Positions 47,987-56,623 of a stretch of DNA of 64,000 bases are shown here, piece by piece. A program made the position numbers and the translations under genes. Source of the stretch: an uncultured Spirochaetales bacterium (GTDB taxonomy: Bacteria; Spirochaetota; Spirochaetia; Sphaerochaetales; Sphaerochaetaceae). How positions within the stretch are numbered: position 1 is the first letter of the stretch; each line of letters begins with the position of its first letter. The stretch covers positions 35,532 through 99,531 of the forward strand of contig CASDXQ010000007.1 of assembly GCA_949285145.1 (NCBI GenBank), in the 5' to 3' direction. Below the pieces are notes generated by a model that searched no databases, was not told where the DNA came from, and worked only from the letters and a program-made list of their open reading frames with translations.

Positions 47987-49705
47987 TTACAGATGGGGGG
48001 GGGTAGATGTGCTTTCCGTCTCTTTCCTGTTCTGTATTTTATCATAATACATTCTGTTGTCTGCCTCCCTGAGAATGGATATCATGTCTGTTTTCGCATT
48101 GCCTGCGCTGCGGGACCAGCCGACAGAAAAATCATATTTCTTCACAGGAAGATATTCCCTGAAATATTTTCTCACCTCGCTGATAAGTTCTGAAGGAGAA
48201 AATCCTTCTTCCTCCTGAACCATGAGAAGGAATTCATCTCCGCCGTAGCGGAAAATATATTTATTGAGCTCTTTTGACGCATCTTTAAGGCTTTTCGCAA
48301 ACGCAATGAGAACCTTGTCACCTGTGAGATGTCCGAATGTGTCGTTGCATTCCTTCATGCCGTCTATATCGAAAATGAATATGCAGAAACGCTGTATTGC
48401 ACTCTGCTGCATATGTTCGATTCTGTTTGCAAGAGCCTTTCTGTTGAGCACTCCCGTAAGAGCATCTGTATACGCCATTCTCAGTGCTTTCTTCCGGTCT
48501 TTCCTGCCTGTGGATATCCTGATGCCATCTCTGAGCGTCTTGAAGAGAAACAGAAGAAGTGCCGTATACATCGGTACATACAGGAAAAGCTGCTCGTTTA
48601 CTGATGAGCCTGAATCAAGGACAGAGTTTTCCAGCATGATTGAAAGCAGATACAGGCAGAGACCGGAAATGAGGAACAGTCCTCCTTCAAAACGGGTTTT
48701 CACATATTTGCCTGCGAAATATGCAATCAGGGAAATGAAGTATGCTCCAAGCATTATGGTAATGAAAGGAAGACTGCTGTCTGTAGGTATGTTGAAGAAT
48801 GCATATCCTGTATATACAGCAGTGTAAATGGCAAGAAACGCATAGCTGAAAATTTCAAATCCTCTCATGCTGAATGCCGTACAATTGTAGTTTTTCCTTA
48901 TGTAGTTGCATATGACAAGCGGAAGAACAGCCATTGCCAGCATGGAAAGATCAATTGCAGCTGTCACATTCGGCATGATGAACTGCTTTGACCTGTTCTG
49001 CAGAACTATCCAGATTCCCGTGGTCAGAAGAAGATTTGCTGTTGACCAGAGGCTTTTTCTTGATTTCCTGTTGTCTATGGTGAGACACAGCAGGCTGATG
49101 ATGAACGCAGCCAGCAGAATTGAAAGCCCGGAACAGAGACTGGGGAAATTGCTTGCGGCTTCATTCACTATGAGAGATGTCTTGTTTCCGATATAGACAG
49201 GATAGATTTCAAACGGTCCGTTCTGTGTGTAACGCGTGCTGTAGATGATTTCGATCACGGAACCTGAATAGTTTTCATCCAGACTTGCAAAGTTGTATCT
49301 GCCTCCGCTGAAAGATGCGCTTTCACCGACCGGATTGCGGTCAGCAAGCGAGAAAATCCTTTTCCCATCCTGATATACTTCAACAGCGCTTGAGTAGGAG
49401 CGGAAACACAGTGTCGGGTCATTGTAGTTTCCACTGATGTTTCCTAGTTCTGTTTTCAGCACATATTCATCAGAAAACCGTCCTGTTTCCTCTCCAGTAA
49501 AATGGCCTGTGACGTTTTGTGCGATCAGTTTCCCGTTAAGATAGACATCAAAACTTCCAAGCATCTCATAGCTTTCCATGAAAATACGGCTTGAAGGCTG
49601 CTGGAAGCGCAATGATCCTGCAATCATTATGATGAAGAAAAGTGCCGATATCATAATAACCGATGCGGCAGCTGAACAGAGGAATATCCTTTTACTTTTC
49701 TTCAT
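47987..49705 (-). CDS. Membrane diguanylate cyclase (GGDEF) 1
   Basis: 572 aa. TM1 near the N-terminus, an extracytoplasmic region of about 160 residues with beta strands (like the 7TMR-DISM input), seven or so membrane segments, then a GGDEF domain from about 410. DALTGVLNRKAL, IFDIDGMKECNDTFGHLTGD and the active site RYGGDEFLLM (about 488) are intact, so c-di-GMP synthesis is expected. No RxxD inhibitory site is evident. The last codons run through a C9 tract (47995-48003). The start is 14 nt inside the second cyclase gene, so both are co-translated. Confidence 0.87.
   Translation of the reverse strand: MKKSKRIFLCSAAASVIMISALFFIIMIAGSLRFQQPSSRIFMESYEMLGSFDVYLNGKLIAQNVTGHFTGEETGRFSDEYVLKTELGNISGNYNDPTLCFRSYSSAVEVYQDGKRIFSLADRNPVGESASFSGGRYNFASLDENYSGSVIEIIYSTRYTQNGPFEIYPVYIGNKTSLIVNEAASNFPSLCSGLSILLAAFIISLLCLTIDNRKSRKSLWSTANLLLTTGIWIVLQNRSKQFIMPNVTAAIDLSMLAMAVLPLVICNYIRKNYNCTAFSMRGFEIFSYAFLAIYTAVYTGYAFFNIPTDSSLPFITIMLGAYFISLIAYFAGKYVKTRFEGGLFLISGLCLYLLSIMLENSVLDSGSSVNEQLFLYVPMYTALLLFLFKTLRDGIRISTGRKDRKKALRMAYTDALTGVLNRKALANRIEHMQQSAIQRFCIFIFDIDGMKECNDTFGHLTGDKVLIAFAKSLKDASKELNKYIFRYGGDEFLLMVQEEEGFSPSELISEVRKYFREYLPVKKYDFSVGWSRSAGNAKTDMISILREADNRMYYDKIQNRKETESTSTPPHL
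47995..48003. repeat. G9/C9 homopolymer tract at the 3' end of cyclase 1
   Basis: Nine G on the + strand, read as C9 in the coding strand, five codons before the stop (tail Thr-Pro-Pro-His-Leu). Loss or gain of one base would replace the tail with ICKT or with an 11-residue extension. Confidence 0.85.
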
Positions 49706-51431
49706 TCTCACTCTCCACCAGATCTTCATCTGTCAGCGTTCTGTATTTCTGCTTGTGCGCTGCCTTGTCTTCATACATCATGGAATCAGCTTTTCTGAGA
49801 GCTTGCGTGAAGTCTGCCTGCTGTCCGCCGTCAAAGATGCTGTAACCGGCTGCAATGGATGTTGAATACGGCGCGTTTCTGCTGTATGCCTTTTTCAGTT
49901 CCTGTGTATAGGCATCAATATTTTCCCTGACCAGTGATGCGGGGAGCAGTGCAACGAATTCATCACCTCCCATGCGGTATATGCTGGAACCTTCCGGAAG
50001 ATATTCATTGATGAATGAACCGAAGTATGAGATTATGCTGTCGCCTTCGCTGTGTCCGAAGCAGTCGTTGATTATCTTCACATCGTTTATGTCAAAAACG
50101 AATATCAGCAGATGTTCTTTTATCATGCCTGCCTTTTTCCTGAATGCTTCGAAATTACGTCTGTTATAACAGCCGGACAGAGAATCCATGTACAGCATTT
50201 CATCCAGCTCGATCTGTCCCATGATTCCCTGCATTTTTGTGTAGTATGAGGAGATTGAGAAAACAATGTAGCATCCTATTGCAGTCAGTCTGACCATGTT
50301 GGCGGCATTGTCAATGGCATTTACGGAATACATTTCCGAAGTCCTGACCAGATCCATGATGAATGCGGCGGTCATGAGAAATGAATAACCCGCGGCATAG
50401 CTTGCGGCAATTGATTCATCCCTCCGTTTCATTTCATAAACACACAGTACTGTGTAGATCATATTTACAGTTATGCATGCATGTTTTATTTTTGCAAAGA
50501 TGTCAAATGCAGCAAGGCTGTCGGAAAGGCTGATGACAGCAGAAAGGGTGCACAGTGATGCAGGCAGGAAAGCCAGCACCCAGTAGACGGTTCCTGAGAG
50601 AAAGCGGATTCTGAGAATCTTGTTGAAGGTTATCATGAAACACAGAGGATAGATCATGTAGCTGAAGACGAGCAGCAGCTGCCATAATTTCTCATTCGGC
50701 AAAATGAAAGTCCGCATCTGGCTGCTTGAAACCGTGATGAGCAGCGACTGCAGCAGCATAAGCATCAGGCCAAGTGAGAAATCCCTTACGTTTTTTAATT
50801 TTATGGATGAAGCAAAGACTCCGCATGTCATGAGCAAAAGCGTGATGTACACAAGTATCTGAATGGCGAGTATCGTGACAGACCTGCGCAGTGATGATAC
50901 CAGATCGAAAAATGAACCGACTGTAAGCCTGTCTATCGTGAATGTATTCGCAAAAGCCAGACCAGAGGGAATGAATTCTATCGATATTGTCCTCACGCTT
51001 TCATTCTCAGGAAACTGACCGATATAAATTGCATGCGTATTGAGATGAAGATCATACAGAAGATTCGATGTTCCGGCAGTGCTCGAGAAGACCGGCTTTT
51101 CGTTTACATAGACATTTACAATGCCGGCATCACTTGAGACCATGAATAAGTCTCCTCTGGTTATGGAACCGGCAGGAACGATGCCTTTCAGAGTGAGAGT
51201 GCTGCCGTTTTCCACTGTCACCGATTTCGGAAGCTGTGCGTTCACTTCAGCCAGTTCCCCATCGACATACAGATCCATATCCATCGGTACCCTGGTTGTT
51301 CCGTCCCTGTAAATTGAGGAATCTGAGATAATTGAATGGAAGAAAACGGCAATGAAAGTGATTATGACCGCCGCACAGACTATCACGGTGCAAATTATTT
51401 TCATAATCCTGCTGCTTTTTTCCTTTTCCAT
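49692..51431 (-). CDS. Membrane diguanylate cyclase (GGDEF) 2
   Basis: 579 aa with the same plan as its neighbour: N-terminal TM, extracytoplasmic input of about 170 residues, a block of membrane segments, then GGDEF. MDSLSGCYNRRNFEAF, VFDINDVKIINDCFGHSEGD and RMGGDEFVALLP (about 488) look active. The two probably arose by duplication but have diverged widely. The start at 51431 is chosen because TTGAAA (51465-51470) and TATGCT (51442-51447, minus strand) with 17-nt spacing place the -10 10 nt before it; longer starts at 51446 or 51455 are possible. Confidence 0.87.
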   Translation of the reverse strand: MEKEKSSRIMKIICTVIVCAAVIITFIAVFFHSIISDSSIYRDGTTRVPMDMDLYVDGELAEVNAQLPKSVTVENGSTLTLKGIVPAGSITRGDLFMVSSDAGIVNVYVNEKPVFSSTAGTSNLLYDLHLNTHAIYIGQFPENESVRTISIEFIPSGLAFANTFTIDRLTVGSFFDLVSSLRRSVTILAIQILVYITLLLMTCGVFASSIKLKNVRDFSLGLMLMLLQSLLITVSSSQMRTFILPNEKLWQLLLVFSYMIYPLCFMITFNKILRIRFLSGTVYWVLAFLPASLCTLSAVISLSDSLAAFDIFAKIKHACITVNMIYTVLCVYEMKRRDESIAASYAAGYSFLMTAAFIMDLVRTSEMYSVNAIDNAANMVRLTAIGCYIVFSISSYYTKMQGIMGQIELDEMLYMDSLSGCYNRRNFEAFRKKAGMIKEHLLIFVFDINDVKIINDCFGHSEGDSIISYFGSFINEYLPEGSSIYRMGGDEFVALLPASLVRENIDAYTQELKKAYSRNAPYSTSIAAGYSIFDGGQQADFTQALRKADSMMYEDKAAHKQKYRTLTDEDLVESENEEK

Positions 51432-51477
51432 CTTGTAATCAAGCATATTCCCCATGAATTTCATTTTCAAGCGAATC

Positions 51478-51506
51478 TTGCCAGTACAGCATGAATTTCC
51501 TATTAT
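51478..51506 (+). promoter_or_regulatory. Leaderless apbE promoter
   Basis: TTGCCA (51478-51483), 17-nt spacer, TATTAT (51501-51506), ending 7 nt before the ATG at 51514. No ribosome binding site. It faces away from the cyclase promoter, whose -35 (51465-51470) lies 8 bp from this -35. Confidence 0.7.
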
Positions 51507-51513
51507 TTTCATG

Positions 51514-52494
51514 ATGAGAAAATACATGTTCCTGCTGCTGTGCGGCACCGTCATCCTGCTTGCTTCATGTTCTGTCACTCCATATTCCGACAGCGAGTTC
51601 ATGATGGATACTCAGTGTGTCATCACCGTGTACAAAAAAAGTGATCTGGAGAAACTTGATGCCGTTTTTGAGGCGTTGAGGGATTTTGAGAAAAAGACAG
51701 ACCGCTATGAAGAGGGCAGTGAGGTTTCCCTGATAAACAGATATGCGGGGATATCTCCCGTGAGAGTGTCAGAGGATGTCTTCTCTCTCATTGCGAAGGC
51801 AAAGGAGATGTGTTCTTTCACCTGCGGAGCCTTCAATCCGCTGCTCGGACGGATTTCGGATATGTGGAATTTCAATTCATCAGATCATCACATTCCATCT
51901 TCTGCGGAGCTTGCCTGTATTGTCCTGGCAGCTTCCGATATCTCCAGTCTTGTGCTTGATGAGGAAAAACTTACCGTTTATCTTGCATCTGACTCTCTTT
52001 CCCTTGATCTGGGCGGCATTGCAAAAGGCTATGCAAGCACACTTGCCGCTTCAATGCTGGAGAATATGGGAATAGAAAGGGCGATAATCAATCTCGGCGG
52101 TAACGTATATGCTGTCGGATCCAGATCTCCATCAGAAGGATGGCGGATAGGGCTGCAGGATCCTCAGGGCGGTGGAGGCAGTTATTTCACAGTTGTCAAT
52201 GCCTGTGATGAAGCGGTTGTCACTTCAGGAGCATATCAGCGTTATTTCATTTCTGACGGTGTTGCATATCATCATATTCTTGACCCTTCCACCGGCTATC
52301 CTGCTGACAGTGATCTGGAAAGCGTTTCAGTGATCAGCAGTGACGGAACTCTTGCTGATGCTCTTTCAACTGCGCTTTTCGTGATGGGCAGCGTCAAAGC
52401 CGAATCATTCTGCAGCCTTCATGGCATAAAGGCTGTTCTTCTCAGTGAAAGCGGAGAAATCTCATACATTGGTTTTGACAGCGCTGAAAGCTAG
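51514..52494 (+). CDS. apbE: FAD:protein FMN transferase (ApbE) lipoprotein
   Basis: Extracytoplasmic flavin transferase that attaches FMN to threonine of partner redox proteins such as RnfG/NqrC. Lipobox LLASC at about residue 17-21. DTQCVITVY, LDLGGIAKGYA, INLGGNVYAVG and HHILDPSTGYPA are the ApbE motifs, and the final D-A-L-S-T-A-L-F segment holds the metal site. 326 aa. No Rnf or Nqr subunit is encoded in the window. The 3' end overlaps the convergent methyltransferase by 33 nt. An ATG at 51511 is an alternative start. Confidence 0.9.
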   Translation: MRKYMFLLLCGTVILLASCSVTPYSDSEFMMDTQCVITVYKKSDLEKLDAVFEALRDFEKKTDRYEEGSEVSLINRYAGISPVRVSEDVFSLIAKAKEMCSFTCGAFNPLLGRISDMWNFNSSDHHIPSSAELACIVLAASDISSLVLDEEKLTVYLASDSLSLDLGGIAKGYASTLAASMLENMGIERAIINLGGNVYAVGSRSPSEGWRIGLQDPQGGGGSYFTVVNACDEAVVTSGAYQRYFISDGVAYHHILDPSTGYPADSDLESVSVISSDGTLADALSTALFVMGSVKAESFCSLHGIKAVLLSESGEISYIGFDSAES

Positions 52495-53238
52495 GTAGCA
52501 GTCCTGGATATAGCTGTCAACCGGTTCAAAACCGCTGGTATCTGAATAAAAATCATCAACTATGAAGCCTGCTGTGCACAGTCCTCCTATTACCGAGTCA
52601 AGCGTATGGCTGAATTCAAATGTTCCTCTGTCTTTCATGAGTCTGTTTCTCTCTTTTACGGACAGACTTCTCATGGCAGAAAAAGGAAGAGTGTATTTTA
52701 TTTTCATACGTCCTTTCTCGAGCTTTGCGACATCAAAGATATACATTACAGGGTTTGCAGTGCCGAACATGAAGCGTCCGCCTTCTTTCAGAACTCTGGA
52801 CACCTGCTGGAAAACTTTTCCGCAGTCTTCGACAAAATTGATGGAGACAGGGCAGATCACGGTATCAAACTCATCTGTGTCAAACATTGACAGATCATTC
52901 ATGCTGGCCCTTACAGTCCTTATTTCAAGATTGTCCCGTTCTGCTACCGCTTTGTCCTGTTCAAGCTGTTTTTGGGAAATATCGACAACGGTGACATCAT
53001 ATCCTGCTGCAGCAAGAAGCGGACCCTGTTGTCCTCCTCCTGAAGCCAGGGCAAGCACTTTTCCTATTATTTTCTCCATCCAGTGCTGAGGCAGCTTTTT
53101 CACAGGAGTGATGCTTATTGAGAAGCTGCCAATCCTGGCTTTGTCCGTTTCATCGCGGCTGACTGCTCTTGTCCACCAGTTGTTTCTTTCTTTCTCTTCA
53201 TCCCATGCCATGCTGTTAAGCTTTTCAATTTCATTCAT
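52462..53238 (-). CDS. Class I SAM-dependent methyltransferase
   Basis: 258 aa. The SAM-binding glycine loop is VLALASGGGQQGPLLAAAGY, with VTVVDISQKQL as motif II acidic strand and LSMFDTDEFDTVIC as the post II segment; FEEG-like FQQVSRVLKEGGRFMFG follows. Small-molecule type; substrate unknown. TATAAT (minus strand, 53246-53251) ends 7 nt before the ATG at 53238, a leaderless arrangement, and the alternative ATG at 53247 lies inside the -10 box. Confidence 0.82.
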   Translation of the reverse strand: MNEIEKLNSMAWDEEKERNNWWTRAVSRDETDKARIGSFSISITPVKKLPQHWMEKIIGKVLALASGGGQQGPLLAAAGYDVTVVDISQKQLEQDKAVAERDNLEIRTVRASMNDLSMFDTDEFDTVICPVSINFVEDCGKVFQQVSRVLKEGGRFMFGTANPVMYIFDVAKLEKGRMKIKYTLPFSAMRSLSVKERNRLMKDRGTFEFSHTLDSVIGGLCTAGFIVDDFYSDTSGFEPVDSYIQDCYLAFSAVKTNV

Positions 53239-53303
53239 GAAGGACATTATAGTACAAAATTGATTGACCAGTGATAATTGTTAGTGTTAGTTTAGCTTTA
53301 GCA

Positions 53304-54557
53304 ATGAGAGAAAAAACACAGCTTTCAAAAATCATTGCGGCAGCATCCGCCGCGGCAGTATTCCTTTTCATATTCATCATTCTGTGTGTCTGGACTGCGA
53401 GGATATATGAGGAGAGAAGGAGAGAAGATCTGCAGAACGAGATTGACAAAGTCACCAGAGAAGGCGGACAGTCCGCACTTCTGTCGCTGGGCGGATATGA
53501 GATTGACAATATATTCTATTCTGATGAAGGCCTGATTCTTTTTGAAGAAGGGGAGAAGGACTGGTTGTATTCCGCTGATGAGATGCAGAATATTTCCGTA
53601 TACAGGCAGTGTGCTCCATCTGTTGTCGAGATATATTCAGGAAGCCTGCTTTCCTCCGCATCCGGTTGCGGGGTCATAATATCTTCTGATGGCTATATCG
53701 TTACAAACACGCATGTCGCCGGCGCAGGAGGAACTCTTACTGTCAAGTTTTTTGATGGAAGTGTTGCGGATGCTCACCTTGCGGGTACAGATCCGCTCAC
53801 AGATATAGCCGTCATAAAAGTTGATGGCAGAGAGAATCTCATGCCTCTGGCTTTCAAGTCTGCTGATGAGCTTGTTGTAGGACAGAAGGTTATCGCCATA
53901 GGATCTCCTTATGGCTATTCATGGTCGCAAAGTGTGGGAACAATCAGTGCGCTTGAGCGTACTGTGACATCTTCAGGCGGAATTTCCCTTTCCATGCTCA
54001 TACAGACCGATGCCCAGATAAATCCCGGAAACAGCGGAGGGCCATTGCTTGACGGAAAAGGAAACATGATCGGGCTGATCACTGCAATCTATTCAACAAG
54101 CGGAAGCGCGCAGGGGATAAGCTTCGCTATTCCCGTCGACACAGTCATCGAGGTTGCCAGTGAGATAATAAGACTTGGACATGTGGACAGAGGCACTCTT
54201 GATATTCTGTGCGTAGAGCTTAACCCGATGATTGTGGATTATGCCTCTCTTCCGGTAAGCGAGGGGATTCTCATCTCCCAGGTCATTCCTGCAGGAGAGG
54301 CGGACAAAGCCGGACTGAAAGGCGGAAGCAGGGCGGTTCAGTATGGCAGCAGCGTAATCTATCTCGGCGGTGATATCATCACCGCACTTGATGATACTCC
54401 CGTGAGGGGATACAGTGATTATTATGCTTTCATGGCTGCCAGCGATTCCGGTGACAAAGTTGACGTGACTGTCATCCGGAACGGAGAGAAAGTAGTGATA
54501 AAGAATGTTCCTCTGGTTGGGCAGACTGTCGAGAATATGAGGTGGGTCATAAGATGA
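53304..54557 (+). CDS. HtrA/DegP-type membrane-anchored serine protease
   Basis: 417 aa envelope quality-control protease: an N-terminal TM (about 9-33), a coiled linker, a trypsin-like domain and one PDZ domain. The triad is in TNTHVAGAG (His), DPLTDIAVIKV (Asp) and NPGNSGGPLL (Ser). The PDZ (about 325-405) has LISQVIPAGEADKAGLKGGS and GGDIITALDDTPVRGY. The start at 53304 is the first ATG before the TM. It overlaps uvrB by 4 nt, an uncommon partner. Confidence 0.92.
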   Translation: MREKTQLSKIIAAASAAAVFLFIFIILCVWTARIYEERRREDLQNEIDKVTREGGQSALLSLGGYEIDNIFYSDEGLILFEEGEKDWLYSADEMQNISVYRQCAPSVVEIYSGSLLSSASGCGVIISSDGYIVTNTHVAGAGGTLTVKFFDGSVADAHLAGTDPLTDIAVIKVDGRENLMPLAFKSADELVVGQKVIAIGSPYGYSWSQSVGTISALERTVTSSGGISLSMLIQTDAQINPGNSGGPLLDGKGNMIGLITAIYSTSGSAQGISFAIPVDTVIEVASEIIRLGHVDRGTLDILCVELNPMIVDYASLPVSEGILISQVIPAGEADKAGLKGGSRAVQYGSSVIYLGGDIITALDDTPVRGYSDYYAFMAASDSGDKVDVTVIRNGEKVVIKNVPLVGQTVENMRWVIR

Positions 54558-56623
54558 GCGAGAACAGGCCGGATCCTTCCTGGGCCGGAAATGAAGTGGT
54601 CAATGTTCATCAGAATGCGGTTCTCAGAAACCGCAGCTTTCATGTAGTCTCTCCGTTTGACGTATCAGGAGATCAGGGACAGGCCATAGACAGGCTGGCA
54701 AAAGGGATCGAGAACGGAGACCGGGCACAGACATTGAAAGGTGTTACAGGTTCGGGAAAGACTTTCACGATGGCAAAGATAATTGAACGCATCAACCGCC
54801 CGACTCTTGTACTTTCCCACAACAAAACCCTGGCGGCACAGCTGTACAGGGAATTCAAGTCTTTCTTCCCTGATAATGCTGTCGAGTATTTCGTGTCGAC
54901 TTATGATTATTACCAGCCTGAAGCCTATGTGCCGGGCAAGGATCTGTACATTGAGAAGGAAGCCGACATAAATGATGAAATAGACAGGCTTCGTCTTTCT
55001 GCGTCATTTTCCCTTATGGAGCGGCGTGATGTCATAGTCATATCCACAGTAAGCTGTATCTACGGTCTTGGAAACCCTGTTTCGATCAAGGACATGATAC
55101 ATACATTCTCTGTCGGAGAGATCTTTGATCATAAAACAGAGCTTGAACAGCTTGTGCGCATGCTTTATGAACGTAACGATGTGGTGCTCAGCCGCGGCAC
55201 CTTCCGCGTCCGCGGGGATATTATCGAAATATATCCGGCCTATCTTGAGAGTGCTGTCAGAATAACACTTGACTGGGACGAGATCGTTTCGATTGAGGTC
55301 TTTGATCCTCTTACCCTTGAGAAGCTTGACAGACTCGAGAGCTTCACTCTTTATCCTGCCAAGCAGTTTGTCATGCCTAAGGAAGCTCTGGACAGTGCAA
55401 TAGGCAGGATAGAAAGCGAGCTTGAGGATCAGCTTCAGTATTTTGACAGTCAAGGCAAACTGCTTGAGAAGGAACGTCTCAAAAGCCGTGTCGAATATGA
55501 TATCGAGATGCTCAGGGAAGTCGGACACTGTGCCGGCATAGAGAACTATTCAAGGCCTCTTTCAGGAAGGGCTCCCGGAGAGAGACCTGCGGTTCTTCTT
55601 GATTACTTTCCTGATGATTTCATAGTCTTCATTGACGAATCACATGTCACGCTGCCGCAGATAGGTGCGATGTATGAGGGAGACAGATCAAGGAAAGTCA
55701 ACCTTGTGAACTATGGCTTCCGTCTTCCTTCCGCGCTGGACAACAGACCTCTCAAATACGAGGAATTCGACAGAAAAGTCGGGCAGCGGATCTATGTGAG
55801 CGCGACTCCCGGCAGGACTGAACTTAAAGAAAGCACCAGAATAGTCGAACAGATCATAAGGCCTACCGGCCTGCTTGATCCTGAAATCGAAGTGCGTCCG
55901 ACTGAAGGCCAGATGGAGGATCTTTACGGAGAGATCGTCAGAACAGTCAAGAAAGGCGAAAGGGTTCTCGTAACCACGCTTACCAAGAAGATGGCAGAGG
56001 ATCTGTCCGGATATCTTTCATCTCTCGGTCTCAAGGTTCGCTATCTCCACAGTGAAGTCGAGACTATTGAGCGTGTCGAGATCCTTACTGATCTCAGAAA
56101 AGGCGTTTTTGATGTTCTTGTCGGCATCAATCTGCTGCGTGAGGGACTTGATCTTCCTGAAGTCTCGCTTGTCGCCATTCTTGATGCGGATAAAATAGGA
56201 TTTCTGCGTTCTGCGACTTCACTGATCCAGACTATAGGACGTGCTGCGAGAAATGCGAACGGACGTGTGCTGATGTATGCAGATCAGATGAGTGATGCCA
56301 TGAAGGAAGCCATCAATGAGACCGAGCACAGGCGCGCTGTCCAGATGGCCTACAACAAGGAACACGGCATTACGCCGAAGACTATCAGGAAGGCTGTTGA
56401 GGATATTCTTGAGCGTCAGATGAAGGATGCAGAGGAAATCCAGCAGGAAGAGCTCAAGATCCAGCGTTCGGCTTTCAATCTGCTTCTCGAAAAGGACAGA
56501 AAGAAGTACCTGAGGTCTCTTGAGAAGGAGATGAGGGAATGCGCCGAACGTCTTGAATTCGAAAAGGCCGCCGCAATAAGGGATGAAATCGAAAGGGTGA
56601 AGAAGGGTGCTATCGGAAACTGA
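54554..56623 (+). CDS. uvrB: Excinuclease ABC subunit B
   Basis: Damage-verifying DEAD-like helicase of nucleotide excision repair. Walker A LKGVTGSGKTFTMA, the beta-hairpin VSTYDYYQPEAYVP, FIDESHVTLPQ (DEAD-box position), INLLREGLDLPEVSLVAILD, QTIGRAARN and the C-terminal UvrC-binding motif (LEKEMRECAERLEFEKAAA) are all intact. 689 aa, normal. Its ATG overlaps the protease stop (ATGA). With SMUG1 and dinB this is the third repair gene of the window. Confidence 0.96.
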   Translation: MSENRPDPSWAGNEVVNVHQNAVLRNRSFHVVSPFDVSGDQGQAIDRLAKGIENGDRAQTLKGVTGSGKTFTMAKIIERINRPTLVLSHNKTLAAQLYREFKSFFPDNAVEYFVSTYDYYQPEAYVPGKDLYIEKEADINDEIDRLRLSASFSLMERRDVIVISTVSCIYGLGNPVSIKDMIHTFSVGEIFDHKTELEQLVRMLYERNDVVLSRGTFRVRGDIIEIYPAYLESAVRITLDWDEIVSIEVFDPLTLEKLDRLESFTLYPAKQFVMPKEALDSAIGRIESELEDQLQYFDSQGKLLEKERLKSRVEYDIEMLREVGHCAGIENYSRPLSGRAPGERPAVLLDYFPDDFIVFIDESHVTLPQIGAMYEGDRSRKVNLVNYGFRLPSALDNRPLKYEEFDRKVGQRIYVSATPGRTELKESTRIVEQIIRPTGLLDPEIEVRPTEGQMEDLYGEIVRTVKKGERVLVTTLTKKMAEDLSGYLSSLGLKVRYLHSEVETIERVEILTDLRKGVFDVLVGINLLREGLDLPEVSLVAILDADKIGFLRSATSLIQTIGRAARNANGRVLMYADQMSDAMKEAINETEHRRAVQMAYNKEHGITPKTIRKAVEDILERQMKDAEEIQQEELKIQRSAFNLLLEKDRKKYLRSLEKEMRECAERLEFEKAAAIRDEIERVKKGAIGN

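Noticed and set aside
53452..53661. Small reading frames opposite the htrA, uvrB and lepA genes
   Set aside because: They mirror the coding strand's codon pattern, lack start signals and have no family features.
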